64,000 nt of DNA from Streptomyces sp. LaPpAH-108 (GCF_000373625.1 NZ_KB891994.1:62001-126000); one strand, 5' to 3'; positions 1 to 10,752 are shown, numbered from the stretch's first letter. A program made the numbers and translations. The notes: generated by a model not told the origin, from the sequence alone.

Positions 1-720
1 GAGCGCGGCGTACGCGAAGATCACGCCCTGCATGACGAGGACGACGGGCATCATGCCGTGCGGGAAGATGCCGCCGTGGTCGGTGATGACGCTCAGGCCG
101 GGCTGGTGGCCGCCCACGTCGTGCTGGGTGGCCAGCAGGAAGATGCCGACGAACATGAAGCCGACCAGCGTCGCGACCTTGATGATCGCGAACCAGAACT
201 CCATCTCGCCGAAGATCTTCACCGAGATCAGGTTCACGGCGAGCACCACCGCGAGGGCGATCAGCGCCAGCACCCACTGCGGGACCGGCGTGAACATGCT
301 CCAGTAGTGCGTGTAGAGCGCGATCGCGGTGATGTCCGCGATGCCGGTGGTCGACCAGTTCAGGAAGTACATCCACCCGGCGACGTAGGCGCCCTTCTCC
401 CCGAGGAATTCGCGCGCGTACGACACGAAGGAGCCCGAGGAGGGGCGGTACAGGACCAGCTCGCCGAGCGCCCGGACGACGAAGAAGGCGAACACGCCGC
501 AGACCAGGTAGGCGATCGCGAGCGCGGGGCCCGCGTTGTGCAGACGGCCACCGGCGCCCAGGAACAGGCCGGTGCCGATGGCACCGCCGATGGCGATCAT
601 GTTGACGTGACGGGCCTTGAGGTCCTTGCTGTATCCGGCGTCGCCCGCGTCCGCGGGCGTCTGGGACGCCTGGGCCGCCTGTACGGCGGCCGGTGCCGAT
701 TCCACGGCTTCCTTGCTCAC
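1..720 (-). CDS. Amino-acid permease, AnsP/APC family (partial, N-terminal part)
   Basis: The first 240 codons of a leftward gene run off the window edge. The GTG start at 718-720 is followed by a roughly 30-residue Ala-rich tail and the APC-family signature [11 protein letters not shown] (residues 45-55) in the first membrane helix; further helices alternate with short loops. APC permeases of this type are proton-coupled amino-acid importers of the cytoplasmic membrane. The sequence looks most like the asparagine/aromatic permease branch (AnsP, CycA), but the substrate cannot be told from the N-terminal half. It is divergent from the MerR gene at 930 across about 210 bp. The Shine-Dalgarno sequence is weak. 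Confidence 0.88.
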   Translation of the reverse strand, partial: MSKEAVESAPAAVQAAQASQTPADAGDAGYSKDLKARHVNMIAIGGAIGTGLFLGAGGRLHNAGPALAIAYLVCGVFAFFVVRALGELVLYRPSSGSFVSYAREFLGEKGAYVAGWMYFLNWSTTGIADITAIALYTHYWSMFTPVPQWVLALIALAVVLAVNLISVKIFGEMEFWFAIIKVATLVGFMFVGIFLLATQHDVGGHQPGLSVITDHGGIFPHGMMPVVLVMQGVIFAYAAL

Positions 721-929
721 GGGTCGTTCCACTCTCTGGTGCGCCCGGACCTCGTGGGCCCGGGGTCCTGACAATTCGGCCCGCCCCGCCTCGGTGTTCG
801 CGGTTCAGACCAAGGGAGCAGCTTCCCAGAGAGATCACCCGTAATGCGGTGGTCCACGTCACAGAGCGGTACTTCTCACACATCCTCCCCTGCTTTCACA
901 GCACCGGTACGGCGGCGATACTGCTGCGC

Positions 930-1718
930 ATGACGAGCGAGGACGGCGCGCAGGACGACCGCGGCCACCGAGGACTGCCGCGCGGGACGACCGAGGCCGA
1001 GGAGCCCGCCCTCACCATCGACGAGCTGGCCGCGCGGTCCGGCGTCAGCGTGCGCACGGTCCGCTTCTACGGCACCCGGGGACTGCTCCCGCCCCCGGTG
1101 ATAGGCCCGCGCCGGGTGGGCCGCTACGGCCGCGCGCACCTGGCCCGGCTCGCGCTGATCGAGGAACTTCAGCTCCAGGGGCTGACACTGGCCGGGATCG
1201 AGCGGTATCTGGAGCGGCTTCCGGCCGACCTCTCCGACCAGGACCTCGCCGTGCACCGCGCGGTGGTCTCCTCCTGGGCGCCCGAGGCGGTGGAGACGCT
1301 TTCGCGCGCGGACCTGGAGCGCCGGGCCGGACGCCCGCTGGACGACGACGCCCTACGACGCCTCGCCGCAATGGACGTCCTCACCCCCGACGGCGACGGC
1401 TGGCGCGTGGACGCCGGTCTGCTGCGCCTCGGCGTACGCCTCCTGGACGTCCCCCTCTCCCAGGAGGTCATCCTCGCCGCCCGCACCGCCCTCCTCGACC
1501 ACTCCCGCGCCGCCGCCCGCGAACTCTCCGACCTGCTGCGCGGCGCGGTGACGGAACGGGACGCCCGCGACGTCCGCTCCCTGTCGGCCCACATGCAGCC
1601 GCTGGTGGTACAGGCCCTGCTGACCACGTTCCAGCGGTCACTGAAGCGGGAGGTACGGCAGTGGCTGGCGGGGACGGAGACGGAGGACGGGGAGTCGTCT
1701 CTGGAGAACACGGACTAG
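930..1718 (+). CDS. MerR-family transcriptional regulator
   Basis: A 262-residue protein. After about 28 polar residues it has a MerR winged-helix DNA-binding domain (TIDELAARSGVSVRTVRFY, then GLLPPP and a wing with RRVGRYG) followed by a long helical C-terminal region without the cysteine pattern of a metal sensor. Family members bind promoter dyads and activate by untwisting the spacer. ATG 930 was chosen because the HTH begins about 28 residues later and the longer in-frame extension upstream is untypical Pro/Arg-rich sequence; the SD is poor. The MFS gene follows 69 bp downstream on the same strand, so the regulator may control it. Ligand unknown. Confidence 0.85.
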   Translation: MTSEDGAQDDRGHRGLPRGTTEAEEPALTIDELAARSGVSVRTVRFYGTRGLLPPPVIGPRRVGRYGRAHLARLALIEELQLQGLTLAGIERYLERLPADLSDQDLAVHRAVVSSWAPEAVETLSRADLERRAGRPLDDDALRRLAAMDVLTPDGDGWRVDAGLLRLGVRLLDVPLSQEVILAARTALLDHSRAAARELSDLLRGAVTERDARDVRSLSAHMQPLVVQALLTTFQRSLKREVRQWLAGTETEDGESSLENTD

Positions 1719-1787
1719 GAATCCGCGAGGAGTGCGTGAGACGGCCGCCGCTGACGAACCGGCCGCAGCGGAGACGGGGGGGCTCTG

Positions 1788-3068
1788 GTGAGAAAACGCC
1801 GCAGTCTGTCGCTGTTCTGGGCGGGATACGCCGCCTCCCAGATCGGGACCTCGGCATGGCGGCTCGCCCTGCCCTGGGTCACCTTGGTGCGGACCGACAG
1901 CGTGTGGTCCTTGGTGGCCGTGTCCGCGGCGACCATCGTCCCGGAACTTATCTTCGGTCCCCTGGGCGGAACCCTGGCCGACCGGCTGCCGCGGCTGCCC
2001 TCGCTGATGACCATGGACGCGGGCCGGGCCGCGCTGTACGGGATCACCTGCCTGGTGGTCGTGGCGAACGGCCGTTCGTCGGCAGTCACTTACGGTCTCA
2101 CCGCCGTGCAGGCCCTGGATGCCGGTGTCGGCATCCTCTCCACCTCCACCCGTACCGCGGTGCTCCGCGAGCTCTCCGCTCACGCCGGTGTTCCTCTCAA
2201 GACGCTGCTGGGCAAGGACCGGGCCGTGCGCAACACCGCCGACATCGTCGGCACCGGCGCGGGCGGACTCGTCGTGGCCGCGACCTCCCTGCCGGTCGTA
2301 CTGGGCGCGAATGCCCTTTCCTTCTTGCTGTCCCTCGTCGGTCTGAGCCTGGTCCGGTCGCTGTTTCCCCGCGCCGAACGCCGGGCCAGGCCCGCCGCGG
2401 GGACACCCGATGGAAAGTCCTTCACCTGGGAGGGGGCACGCGTCGCCCGGCGGCAACCGCTCGTTCGCGACGCGCTCAGCAGGCAACTGGTCCTCAATCT
2501 CCCCATGCCCGTGATCACCCTCGGGTTCCCGATCGTCCTTGCGGCCCGGGGCGCTTCAGCCACCGTGCTCGGGTTCACCTGGGCCGGCTTCTCGCTCGGC
2601 TCCCTGGGCATGTCGCTCTTCACCGGACGGCGCGAGGTGAAGTCGCCGCTCCTGGGCAACAGCCCCCGGCGCGGCTGGCTGATCACCGCGGGCGCGAGCG
2701 CGCTCCTGGCCGCCGCGTTGGCCCTGCCGACTCCCTGCATGCCGGTCCTGCTCGTCGTCCTCGGCGCCCTGTTCACCCGCACCCTGCTCGACGCCAACCT
2801 GCAGTGGCAGACGCGGCTGGAATCCCGGCTCACCGGCCGGGTCGCCGCGTTGGCCTCCGTACTCGCCCGCCTCGCGGCCCTCCTGGCGACGGTGGCCGTC
2901 GCAGCCGTCGCCTCCCGGGGGCACGAGAGCACGGGGCTGCCCTCGACCGCACTCGCCATCACCGTCGTCGCGCTCGTCTTCTTCCTCCTCGCGCCCCGCA
3001 CCGACGCGGTAGCGACCCCGGCCCAGCCCGGCGTGCCGACACCCACGCGTACTGCCGACACCTCCTGA
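1788..3068 (+). CDS. MFS transporter (probable drug efflux)
   Basis: A 426-residue membrane protein with about 12 hydrophobic segments. It carries an MFS motif-A-like loop after helix 2 (GPLGGTLADRLPR) and has the length of a 12-helix major-facilitator exporter. It resembles the bacterial MFS branch often annotated as a macrolide-type efflux pump; the substrate is not predictable. GTG at 1788 is preceded by a G-rich SD (about 1774-1781) and is the first start in frame. It lies 69 bp after the MerR gene, so a regulator-exporter pair is likely. Confidence 0.83.
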   Translation: MRKRRSLSLFWAGYAASQIGTSAWRLALPWVTLVRTDSVWSLVAVSAATIVPELIFGPLGGTLADRLPRLPSLMTMDAGRAALYGITCLVVVANGRSSAVTYGLTAVQALDAGVGILSTSTRTAVLRELSAHAGVPLKTLLGKDRAVRNTADIVGTGAGGLVVAATSLPVVLGANALSFLLSLVGLSLVRSLFPRAERRARPAAGTPDGKSFTWEGARVARRQPLVRDALSRQLVLNLPMPVITLGFPIVLAARGASATVLGFTWAGFSLGSLGMSLFTGRREVKSPLLGNSPRRGWLITAGASALLAAALALPTPCMPVLLVVLGALFTRTLLDANLQWQTRLESRLTGRVAALASVLARLAALLATVAVAAVASRGHESTGLPSTALAITVVALVFFLLAPRTDAVATPAQPGVPTPTRTADTS

Positions 3069-3144
3069 CACGGGGTCGTCCCCGAGGGAGGCGGACGGGA
3101 AAACCGGCTGCGGACCGGCCGCCCCATGGTGTGTCATCGACGGC

Positions 3145-4011
3145 ATGGCCATCGTGCTGGGCAAGCCGGGTGTCGACGAGGTGTCCGAGGCAGTGGGGGC
3201 GCTGCGGGGGTGGCAGGCCGACGGGGCGCCGATGCAGTTGCATCCAGGGGATCTGGGGTGGTTCCGGCGGTTCGGTGCGGAGGCCGCGGCCTCGGCGGTG
3301 CGGACCTGGAGCCGTGGTGGGCGGATTCTGGCCGTCGGGCTGCTGGACGGGCCCGGGCTGCTGCGGCTGGCGGTCGCGCCGGAGGCGTGGCGGGACGAGG
3401 GGCTGGCGCGGCGGCTGCTGGCGGACGTGGCCGCGCCGGAACGCGGGGTGCTGCCGCCGGGGCGGGCGTACGTCGAGGCGTCGCCGGGCGCGCTGGTCCA
3501 CGAACTGCTCGCCGGGGACGGCTGGCGGCCCGACGAGCCGTGGACACCGCTGTCCCGCGACCTCGCGGAGCCGGTGGCCGACCCCGGCGTACGCGTCGAG
3601 ACGACCGGCCCGGCGCAGGCCGGCGTCCGCGCCGCCGTACAGCGGGCCGCGTTCGACGGGTCGGTCTTCACCGCGGGGCACTGGCACGCGATGGCGAGCG
3701 GATCGTCGTACGCCGCTGCCCGGTGTCTCGTCGCCTACGACGACCAGGACACCCCGGTGGCGATGGTGACGGTGTGGTCGGCCGGGCCGGGCAGGCCCGG
3801 GCTGCTGGAGCCGATGGGGGTACACCGGCACCACCGGGGTCGCGGCCACGGCCGTGCCATCACGCTCGCGGCGGCGGCAGCGCTGCGGGAGCTGGGGGCG
3901 TCCAGCGCGCGGGTCTGCACGCCGAGCGCGAACGCGGGTGCCGTCGCCACGTACCGGTCGGCGGGGTTCGAGGTGCTGGGCGAGGCGCGGGATCTACGGC
4001 GGGACGCGTAG
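3145..4011 (+). CDS. GNAT-family N-acetyltransferase, tandem GNAT fold
   Basis: A 288-residue protein. The C-terminal half has the acetyl-CoA pyrophosphate-binding loop (HRHHRGRGHGRAI, about residues 229-241) followed by a typical GNAT beta-alpha unit ending in ATYRSAGFEV. The N-terminal half looks like a degenerate second GNAT fold (RLAVAPEAWRDEGLARRLL), the architecture also seen in mycothiol synthase, but the sequence is not close enough to call MshD. The acceptor is unknown. It is 76 bp after the MFS gene and convergent with the VOC gene at 4041. Confidence 0.8.
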   Translation: MAIVLGKPGVDEVSEAVGALRGWQADGAPMQLHPGDLGWFRRFGAEAAASAVRTWSRGGRILAVGLLDGPGLLRLAVAPEAWRDEGLARRLLADVAAPERGVLPPGRAYVEASPGALVHELLAGDGWRPDEPWTPLSRDLAEPVADPGVRVETTGPAQAGVRAAVQRAAFDGSVFTAGHWHAMASGSSYAAARCLVAYDDQDTPVAMVTVWSAGPGRPGLLEPMGVHRHHRGRGHGRAITLAAAAALRELGASSARVCTPSANAGAVATYRSAGFEVLGEARDLRRDA

Positions 4012-4040
4012 GCGCCGTGTTCGGCCGCTCGATGAAACGC

Positions 4041-4475
4041 TCAGTCCAGGCAGAACTCGTTGCCCTCGACGTCCCGCATCACCATGCACGACTCGTTGAC
4101 ACCGTCCGCCCGCAGCAGCCGCTCCCGCACCGCCCCGAGCGCGACCAGCCGCGCGCACTCGGCCTCCAGTACGGCAAGGCGCTCCTCCCCCACGAGCCCG
4201 GTGCCCACCCGCACATCCAGATGCACCCGGTTCTTGACGACCTTCCCCTCGGGCACCCGCTGGAAGTACATCCGCGGTCCCACCCCCGAGGGGTCCATAC
4301 ACACGAACGCCGCCCCCTGCCGCTCGGGCGGCAACGTCCGGTCGAACGCGTCCCAGCTCTCGAACCCCTCCGGCGGAGGCGGTACGACGTACCCCAGCAC
4401 CTCGCACCAGAACCGGGCGACCCGCTCCGGCTCCGCGCAGTCGAAGGTGACCTGAACCTGCCTGATCGTTGACAT
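4041..4475 (-). CDS. VOC/glyoxalase-fold protein
   Basis: A 144-residue protein with two beta-alpha-beta-beta-beta modules: TIRQVQVTFDCAEPERVARFWCEVLGY at the N-terminus, NRVHLDVRV in the middle and a terminal MRDVEGNEFCLD strand. The last motif is characteristic of the 'glyoxalase-like' branch common in actinomycetes. Members bind metal or small ligands; no specific reaction can be assigned. ATG at 4473-4475. It is convergent with the GNAT gene and 100-odd bases upstream of the fad operon terminator. Confidence 0.78.
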   Translation of the reverse strand: MSTIRQVQVTFDCAEPERVARFWCEVLGYVVPPPPEGFESWDAFDRTLPPERQGAAFVCMDPSGVGPRMYFQRVPEGKVVKNRVHLDVRVGTGLVGEERLAVLEAECARLVALGAVRERLLRADGVNESCMVMRDVEGNEFCLD

Positions 4476-4580
4476 CGGCGCACCTTAGCAAGGGAGTTGG
4501 GCTGGTCACCAAGGTTTTTCGAGCCGCGAGCAGGGCGACACCGGCCCGGCTCGTCGACGCCGCAGCGCGGTGTACGACGC

Positions 4581-4617
4581 GGGCGCCCCCGGCGGACGAA
4601 TCCGGCCGGGGGCGCCC
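4581..4617 (-). terminator. Terminator hairpin after the fad operon
   Basis: A perfect 13-bp inverted repeat (arms 4581-4593 and 4605-4617, 11-nt loop) lies just 3' of the FadB-type gene, which is transcribed leftward. It has no U-tract, as is common in Streptomyces. Confidence 0.7.
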
Positions 4618-4632
4618 CTAGTTGACGCTGCG

Positions 4633-6807
4633 TCAGCTCGCGTCCGTGAAGATCTCGCCCTTCTCCGCCTTGTCCACCAGCAGCGCGGGCGGGGCGAAGC
4701 GGTCGCCGTAGCGCTCCGCCAACTCCCGTGCCCGGGCCACGAAGCCGGGGAGGCCGCCCTCGTAGCCGTTGATGTACTGGAGGACGCCGCCGGTCCAGCC
4801 GGGGAAGCCGATGCCGAGGATGGAGCCGATGTTGGCGTCGGCGACGGAGGTGAGGACGCCCTCCTCAAGGAGGCGGACGGTGTCCAGGGCCTCCGAGAAC
4901 AGCATCCGCTCCTGCATGTCGCGGAACGGGATCTCGTACCCCGGCTTGGTGAAGTGCTCGCGCAGGCCCGGCCAGAGGCCCGCGCGCTTGCCGTCCTCGT
5001 AGTCGTAGAAGCCCGCGCCGCCGCTGCGGCCGGGGCGGTCGAACTCGTCGACCAGGCGGTCCACGACGGTGTCGGCGGGGTGCGGGGTCCAGGTGCCGCC
5101 CGCCTCCTCGACGGCGCGGCGGGTCTCGGCGCGGATCTTGCGCGGGAGGGTCAGGGTCAGCTCGTCCATCAGGGAGAGGACCTTGGCGGGGTAGCCCGCC
5201 TGGGCCGCCGCCTGCTCCACGGAGGCCGGTTCGATGCCCTCGCCGACCATCGCGACGCCCTCGTTGATGAAGTGGCCGATCACCCGGGAGGTGAAGAAGC
5301 CGCGCGAGTCGTTGACGACGATCGGGGTCTTGTTGATCTGGCGGACCAGGTCGAAGGCGCGGGCCAGGGTCTCGTCGCCGGTGCGCTCGCCCTTGATGAT
5401 CTCGACCAGGGGCATCTTGTCGACCGGCGAGAAGAAGTGCAGCCCGATGAAGTCGCCCTGGCGCTCGGCGCCTTCGGCCAGCGCGGTGATGGGCAGCGTG
5501 GAGGTGTTGGAGCACAGCAGCGCGTCGGGCTCGACGACGGACTGCACCTCCTGGAACACCTTGTGCTTGAGCGCGGTGTCCTCGAAGACCGCCTCGATCA
5601 CCGCGTCGCAGCCCGCGAGGTCGGCCACGTCGGCGGTCGGGGTGATGCGGGCCAGCAGGGCGTCGGCCTTCTCCTGGCTGGTACGGCCCTTGGCGACGGC
5701 CTTGGCGCACAGCTTCTCGGAGTAGCCCTTGCCCTTGACGGCCGCTTCCAGGGCGACGTCCTTGAGGACGACCTCGATCCCGGCGCGCGCGCACGAGTAG
5801 GCGATGCCCGCGCCCATCATGCCCGCGCCGAGCACGGCGACCTTGCGGACCTGGCGGGGCTCGATGCCCTTCGGCCGGTTGGCGCCGGAGTTGACGGCCT
5901 GGAGGTCGAAGAAGAACGCCTGGATCATGTTCTTGGCGGTCTGCCCGGCGGCCAGCTCCGCGAAGTAGCGCGCCTCGATGACCTGCGCGGTCTCGAAGTC
6001 GACCTGGGAGCCCTCGACGGCCGCGGCGAGGATGTTGCGCGGGGCCGGGTAGGGGGCGCCGTTGGTCTGCTTGCGCAGGGAGGCCGGGAAGGCGGGCAGG
6101 TTGGCGGCGAACTTGGGGTTGGCCGGGGTGCCGCCCGGGATGCGGTAACCGGGCTGGTCCCAGGGCTGCTTGGACTCCGGGTGGGCGTCGATGAAGGCGC
6201 GGGCCTTCGCGATCAGCTCCTCCGGCGTCTCGGCCACCTCGTGCACGAGGCCGTTGTCCAGGGCGCGGCGCGGGTTGTACTGGGTGCCCTGGAGGAGGAC
6301 CTTGAGCAGCGCGTCGGTGATGCCGAGCAGTCGTACCGTACGGACCACGCCGCCACCGCCGGGCAGCAGGCCGAGGGTGACCTCGGGGCAGCCGATGCGG
6401 GAGCCGGGGGCGTCCAGGGCGATGCGGTGGTGGCAGGCGAGGGCGATCTCGAAGCCGCCGCCGAGGGCCGCGCCGTTGATCGCCGCGACCACCGGGACGC
6501 CCAGGGTCTCGATGCGGCGCAGGTTCCGCTTGATGGCGAGGCCGCCGTCGTAGAGGTCCTGGACGGTCTCGGGGGTGACCCGGATCAGATCGCGCAGGTC
6601 GCCGCCCGCGAAGAAGGTCTTCTTGGCGGAGGTGAAGATGATGCCCCGGATCGAGTCCTTCTCGGCCTCCAGGCGGTCGGTGATCGCGGCGAGGGAGTCG
6701 CGGAACGCCTGGTTCATGGTGTTCGCGGACTGGCCGGGATCGTCCAGGACGAGGGTGACGACACCGGTGTCGTCCTGTTCCCAGCGGATGGTGGTGCTCT
6801 CGGTCAT
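4633..6807 (-). CDS. fadB: FadB/FadJ-type multifunctional enzyme: enoyl-CoA hydratase plus 3-hydroxyacyl-CoA dehydrogenase
   Basis: A 724-residue, two-step beta-oxidation enzyme. The N-terminal crotonase domain has the oxyanion and catalytic regions [17 protein letters not shown] and [15 protein letters not shown]. The NAD-binding 3-hydroxyacyl-CoA dehydrogenase starts near residue 335 ([21 protein letters not shown]) with the substrate segment [14 protein letters not shown], and a C-terminal dehydrogenase domain follows. ATG 6807 is preceded by GGAGAC at good spacing; a longer in-frame extension upstream is Arg/His-rich and unlikely. It is last in a leftward operon, 41 bp after the thiolase, giving steps 2-4 of fatty-acid beta-oxidation together. 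Confidence 0.95.
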   Translation of the reverse strand: MTESTTIRWEQDDTGVVTLVLDDPGQSANTMNQAFRDSLAAITDRLEAEKDSIRGIIFTSAKKTFFAGGDLRDLIRVTPETVQDLYDGGLAIKRNLRRIETLGVPVVAAINGAALGGGFEIALACHHRIALDAPGSRIGCPEVTLGLLPGGGGVVRTVRLLGITDALLKVLLQGTQYNPRRALDNGLVHEVAETPEELIAKARAFIDAHPESKQPWDQPGYRIPGGTPANPKFAANLPAFPASLRKQTNGAPYPAPRNILAAAVEGSQVDFETAQVIEARYFAELAAGQTAKNMIQAFFFDLQAVNSGANRPKGIEPRQVRKVAVLGAGMMGAGIAYSCARAGIEVVLKDVALEAAVKGKGYSEKLCAKAVAKGRTSQEKADALLARITPTADVADLAGCDAVIEAVFEDTALKHKVFQEVQSVVEPDALLCSNTSTLPITALAEGAERQGDFIGLHFFSPVDKMPLVEIIKGERTGDETLARAFDLVRQINKTPIVVNDSRGFFTSRVIGHFINEGVAMVGEGIEPASVEQAAAQAGYPAKVLSLMDELTLTLPRKIRAETRRAVEEAGGTWTPHPADTVVDRLVDEFDRPGRSGGAGFYDYEDGKRAGLWPGLREHFTKPGYEIPFRDMQERMLFSEALDTVRLLEEGVLTSVADANIGSILGIGFPGWTGGVLQYINGYEGGLPGFVARARELAERYGDRFAPPALLVDKAEKGEIFTDAS

Positions 6808-6848
6808 GACAGTCGTCTCCGTAGAAGTAGCTTGGTTCCGCCGGGAGT

Positions 6849-8063
6849 TCAGACGCGCTCGATGATCGTGGCGATGCCCATGCCGCCGCCCACGCACAGG
6901 GTGGCCAGGCCGTACCGCTTGTCCTGGCGCTCCAGTTCGTCCACGAGGGTGCCGAGGATCATCGCGCCGGTGGCGCCGAGGGGGTGGCCGAGCGCGATGG
7001 CGCCGCCGTTGACGTTGACCTTGTCCAGGGACAGGCCCATGTCCTTGACGAAGCGGAGCACGACGGCGGCGAACGCCTCGTTGATCTCGACCAGGTCGAT
7101 GTCGTCGATGGTCAGCCCGGCCTTGGCGAGCGCCTTGCGGGTCGCGGGCGCGGGCCCGGTGAGCATGATGGTCGGCTCGGAGCCGGAGACGGCGGCGGAG
7201 ACGATCCGCGCGCGCGGGGTGAGGCCGTACCGCTCCCCCACCTCGCGCGAGCCGATGGCGACCAGGGAGGCGCCGTCCACGATGCCGGAGGAGTTGCCCG
7301 CGTGGTGGACGTGGTCGATCTTCTCCACCCAGTGGTACTTCTGCAGCGCGACCGCGTCGAAGCCGCCGAGTTCGCCGATGTCCGCGAAGGACGGCTTGAG
7401 CTTCGCGAGGGAGTCGGCGGTGGTGCCGGGGCGCGGGTGCTCGTCGTGGTCGAGGACGGTCAGGCCCGCGCGGTCCTTGACCGGGACGAGGGAGCGGTCG
7501 AAGCGGCCCTCCTTGATCGCGGTGGCGGCGCGCTCCTGGGACAGGGCCGCGTACTCGTCCACGTCGCGGCGGGAGAAGCCCTCGATGGTGGCGATGAGGT
7601 CGGCGCCGATGCCCTGCGGTACGAAGTTGGTGGCCAGGTTGGTCATCGGGTCGTTGAACCAGGCGCCGCCGTCCGAGGCCATCGGCACCCGGGACATCGA
7701 CTCGACACCGCCCGCGAGCACCAGGTCCTCCCAGCCGGAGCGGATCTTGGCGGCGGCCATGTTGACGGCTTCCAGACCCGAGGCACAGAAGCGGTTCTCC
7801 TGGACGCCCGCCACGGTGTCCGGGAGTCCCGCCGCGACGGCGGCGATGCGGGCGATGTCCGAGCCCTGGTCGCCGACGGGGCCGACGACGCCGAGCACGA
7901 TGTCGTCGATGGCGGCCGGGTCCAGCTCGGGGTATCGGCCGCGCAGTTCATGGATGAGGCCGGTGACGAGGTCGACGGGCTTGGTGCCGTGCAGGGCGCC
8001 GTTCGCCTTGCCGCGGCCGCGCGGGGTGCGGATCGCGTCGTACACGTACGCTTCGCTGCTCAC
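6849..8063 (-). CDS. fadA: Acetyl-CoA acyltransferase (thiolase), FadA type
   Basis: A 404-residue thiolase that cleaves 3-ketoacyl-CoA with CoA as the last beta-oxidation step. The nucleophilic Cys lies in [13 protein letters not shown]; the active-site blocks [16 protein letters not shown] and TLCVGGGMG near the C-terminus carry the catalytic His and Cys. The length fits the family (about 390-405). GTG 8063 begins the standard N-terminus ([15 protein letters not shown]), with AAAGG upstream. It lies between the CaiB-like gene and fadB in one operon. Confidence 0.95.
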   Translation of the reverse strand: MSSEAYVYDAIRTPRGRGKANGALHGTKPVDLVTGLIHELRGRYPELDPAAIDDIVLGVVGPVGDQGSDIARIAAVAAGLPDTVAGVQENRFCASGLEAVNMAAAKIRSGWEDLVLAGGVESMSRVPMASDGGAWFNDPMTNLATNFVPQGIGADLIATIEGFSRRDVDEYAALSQERAATAIKEGRFDRSLVPVKDRAGLTVLDHDEHPRPGTTADSLAKLKPSFADIGELGGFDAVALQKYHWVEKIDHVHHAGNSSGIVDGASLVAIGSREVGERYGLTPRARIVSAAVSGSEPTIMLTGPAPATRKALAKAGLTIDDIDLVEINEAFAAVVLRFVKDMGLSLDKVNVNGGAIALGHPLGATGAMILGTLVDELERQDKRYGLATLCVGGGMGIATIIERV

Positions 8064-8119
8064 TGGGGGTGCCTTTCGGGAGGGTGGGCCGGGAGGGGCT
8101 GTCGCGGGGGTCGCCGCTG

Positions 8120-9292
8120 TCAGTCGGCGCCTGCGAGGGAGTCGTCGTGGAGGCCGTCTTCGTGGCGGTCGTCCAGCGCGGGGATGCCCCACTCCTGGGC
8201 GACCTCTGGTGTGCCGCTGCCCGGCAGCGCGGGGCCGGTGCGGACGCTGGTCGGGGTGGCGGAGAAACGGGGCGCGGGAGCGGGCTGGGTGAGCCCCGCG
8301 TGGTCGGTGAAGGTGCCGCGCGCGGCGAGGTGCGGATGGTGCGGGGCCTCGGTCAGCGAGAGCACGGGGGCCACGCAGGCGTCGGAGTCCGCGAAGACCG
8401 CCGTCCACTCCTCGCGCGTGCGGGCCTTGAAGCGGGCCGCGATCCGCTCGCGCAGCTCGGGCCAGCGGGTGAGGTCGTGATGGGCGCTCTCCAGCCCGTC
8501 CAGGCCGAGCAGGCGCAGGAACTCGCCGTAGAACCGGGCCTCCAGGGCGCCCACCGCCATGTAGCGGCCGTCGGCGGTCTCGTACGTGCCGTAGTACGGG
8601 CAGCCGCCGTCCAGCAGGTTGGCGGCGCGGCGGTCCTGCCAGGCGCCCGCCGCGAGCATGCCGTGGATCATGGCGGAGAGATGGGCGGTGCCGTCCACGA
8701 TCGCGGCGTCCACGACCTGTCCGGTGCCGCTCTCGCGCGCGTGGTGGAGGGCGGCGAGGACGCCGACGACGAGGTAGAGGGAGCCGCCCGCGTAGTCGCC
8801 GAGGAGGTTGGCGGGCAGGGCCGGGGGCTCGCCGGGGCGGCCGATCATGCCGAGGGTGCCGGTGAGAGCGATGTAGGCCGCGTCATGGCCCGCGCGCTGG
8901 GCGAGCGGTCCTTCCTGGCCCCAGCCGGTCATCCGGCCGTAGACCAGCCGGGGGTTGCGGGCGTGGCAGTCGGCGGGGCCGACGCCCAGGCGCTCGGCGA
9001 CGCCCGGCCGGTAGCCCTCGATGAGGACGTCGGCGCGCTCGGCGAGGTCGAGCACGCGCGCGGGGCCGTCGGGAGCCTTGAGATCGAGGACGACGGAGCG
9101 CTTGTTGCGGTTCGTCACGTCGTACGCCGGGTCGACGCCGAGGCCCGCGCCGCCCGGGCGGTCCACCCGGACCACGTCCGCGCCGAGGTCGGCAAGCAGC
9201 ATCGCGGCGAACGGGCCTGGCCCGATACCGGCCAGCTCCACCACGCGCACACCGGTGAGCGGGCCCTGCCCCGGCGTCGTTGCCGTCGTCAT
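8120..9292 (-). CDS. CaiB/BaiF CoA-transferase family protein (alpha-methylacyl-CoA racemase-like)
   Basis: A 390-residue family-III CoA-transferase fold protein: [33 protein letters not shown] at the N-terminus, [12 protein letters not shown], then [27 protein letters not shown]. The retained GHD and the [13 protein letters not shown] block fit alpha-methylacyl-CoA racemase (Amacr/MCR), which would epimerise 2-methyl branched acyl-CoAs before beta-oxidation. That matches its position as first gene of the operon with thiolase and FadB. A CoA-transferase role cannot be excluded. ATG 9292. Confidence 0.88.
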   Translation of the reverse strand: MTTATTPGQGPLTGVRVVELAGIGPGPFAAMLLADLGADVVRVDRPGGAGLGVDPAYDVTNRNKRSVVLDLKAPDGPARVLDLAERADVLIEGYRPGVAERLGVGPADCHARNPRLVYGRMTGWGQEGPLAQRAGHDAAYIALTGTLGMIGRPGEPPALPANLLGDYAGGSLYLVVGVLAALHHARESGTGQVVDAAIVDGTAHLSAMIHGMLAAGAWQDRRAANLLDGGCPYYGTYETADGRYMAVGALEARFYGEFLRLLGLDGLESAHHDLTRWPELRERIAARFKARTREEWTAVFADSDACVAPVLSLTEAPHHPHLAARGTFTDHAGLTQPAPAPRFSATPTSVRTGPALPGSGTPEVAQEWGIPALDDRHEDGLHDDSLAGAD

Positions 9293-9551
9293 GCCGTCAG
9301 CCCCCAAGCGTGTGTGACACAACCGATGTAACACCGGTGATGCTAGGAAGACGTTCCACCGGGCACAAGACCTGAACGAGCGAGCGCTTAGCCGAGTGCC
9401 CGACGGGCTTCGCCCGCTTCTTCCGGGTATTCCCGGGCACCCGCGCCCGCGCCCCCGGCCCGCCGCTCGTGGTCCGTACCGCCCACGCTAGCCTCGGCCG
9501 ACCGGCGCGGCGCGGGCTGTACCACCAAGGGGTGGCACGGGCGGGAGGGTC

Positions 9552-10745
9552 ATGGACAGGGGTGTCATGAGCAGAGTGAAGACGACGGACCGTCCCTACG
9601 ACATCGTGCTCTTCGGAGCCACCGGTTTCGTCGGCACCCTGACCGCGCGCTATCTCGCCGCGCACGCCCCCGCCGGGCTGCGCTGGGCGATCGCGGGCCG
9701 CGACGAGGCCCGCCTGGAGCGGCTGCGCGCGGAGCTGCCGGGCGGCGAGGACGTAGGGGTGCTCCGGGCGGACGTGGCGGAACCGGCCACCCTCCGCTCC
9801 CTCGCCGAGCACGCGCGTGTGGTGGCCACGACGGTCGGCCCGTACGTCACCCACGGCGAGGACCTGGTCGCCGCCTGCGCGGACACCGGCACCGACTATC
9901 TGGACCTCACCGGCGAGCCGGAGTTCGTGGACCTGGTGTACGTACGGCACGACTCCCGCGCGCGGGAGACCGGCGCCCGCCTGGTGCACGCGTGCGGCTT
10001 CGACTCGGTGCCGCACGACCTGGGCGCGTACTTCACGGTCCGGCAGCTGCCCGAAGGCGTGCCGCTGACCGTGGACGGCTTCGTGACGGTGGACGCGGCC
10101 TTCTCCGGCGGCACCCTGGCCTCCGCGCTGGGCCAGTTCGCGCGCGGCGGGCGGATGCTGGCCGCCGCCCGCGACCGCGCCCGCCACGAGCCCCGCCTGC
10201 TCGGCCGCCGGGCGACGGCCCCGGTCGGCGCCCCGCGCTACGCCGGGGAGATCGGCGCCTGGGCGCTCCCCCTCCCCACGATCGACCCCCAGATCGTCCG
10301 CCGCTCGGCCCGCTCCCTGGCCCGCTACGGCCCCGACTTCCGCTACCGCCACTACGCCGCCGTACGCCACCTGACCGTCGCGGCGGGCGGCATCGCCGCC
10401 GTCGGCGCCCTCGCCACCGCCGCCCAGCTCCCGCCGGTCCGCCACTGGCTCTCCGCCCGCCTCCGCCCCGGCGAAGGCCCCGGCCCCGAGCGCCGCGCCC
10501 GCAGCTGGTTCCGCGTCCGCTTCATCGGCGAGGGCGACGGCCACCGCGTCTGCACCGAGGTCACCGGCGGCGACCCCGGCTACGACGAAACGGCGAAGAT
10601 GTTCGCGGAGGCGGCCCTCTCGCTGGCCTTCGACACCAATCCCCCGGTCTCCGGGCAGGTCACCACGGTGACGGCGATGGGGGACGCGCTGACGGAGCGG
10701 CTGCGGGGGGCGGGGATCGGGTTTCGGGTGGTGGCAAAAAGGTAG
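9552..10745 (+). CDS. Saccharopine-dehydrogenase-fold protein, trans-acting enoyl reductase-like
   Basis: A protein of about 397 residues. The N-terminal Rossmann motif YDIVLFGATGFVGTLTARYLA is followed by AGRDEARLERLR and GPYVTHGEDLVAACADTGTDYLDLTGE, the pattern of the saccharopine dehydrogenase NADP-binding family. The central HACGFDSVPHDLGAYF block is typical of the branch containing mycobacterial Rv2953, a trans-acting enoyl reductase for polyketide lipids. Its substrate here is unknown. ATG 9552 follows GGGAGG very closely; ATG 9567 (five codons in) has its own AGGGG and may be the true start. It is divergent from the fad operon. Confidence 0.8.
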   Translation: MDRGVMSRVKTTDRPYDIVLFGATGFVGTLTARYLAAHAPAGLRWAIAGRDEARLERLRAELPGGEDVGVLRADVAEPATLRSLAEHARVVATTVGPYVTHGEDLVAACADTGTDYLDLTGEPEFVDLVYVRHDSRARETGARLVHACGFDSVPHDLGAYFTVRQLPEGVPLTVDGFVTVDAAFSGGTLASALGQFARGGRMLAAARDRARHEPRLLGRRATAPVGAPRYAGEIGAWALPLPTIDPQIVRRSARSLARYGPDFRYRHYAAVRHLTVAAGGIAAVGALATAAQLPPVRHWLSARLRPGEGPGPERRARSWFRVRFIGEGDGHRVCTEVTGGDPGYDETAKMFAEAALSLAFDTNPPVSGQVTTVTAMGDALTERLRGAGIGFRVVAKR

Positions 10746-10752
10746 GACCACG

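Noticed and set aside
693..929. 79-codon N-terminal extension of the MerR gene
   Set aside because: Pro/Arg/Gly-rich and overlapping the divergent permease start; the HTH begins close after ATG 930.
6808..6897. 30-codon extension of FadB
   Set aside because: It runs into the thiolase 3' end, is Arg/His-rich, and ATG 6807 has a good SD.
4570..8292. A very long open frame on the + strand opposite the fad operon
   Set aside because: It is antisense to the FadB and thiolase genes, whose motifs are unmistakable; its translation is Val/Gly/Asp/Arg-rich low-complexity typical of the antisense of GC-rich coding DNA.
9370..9400. AGCGAGCGCT-type sequence as a FadR/TetR operator for the fad operon
   Set aside because: Symmetry is too poor to support an operator call from sequence alone.
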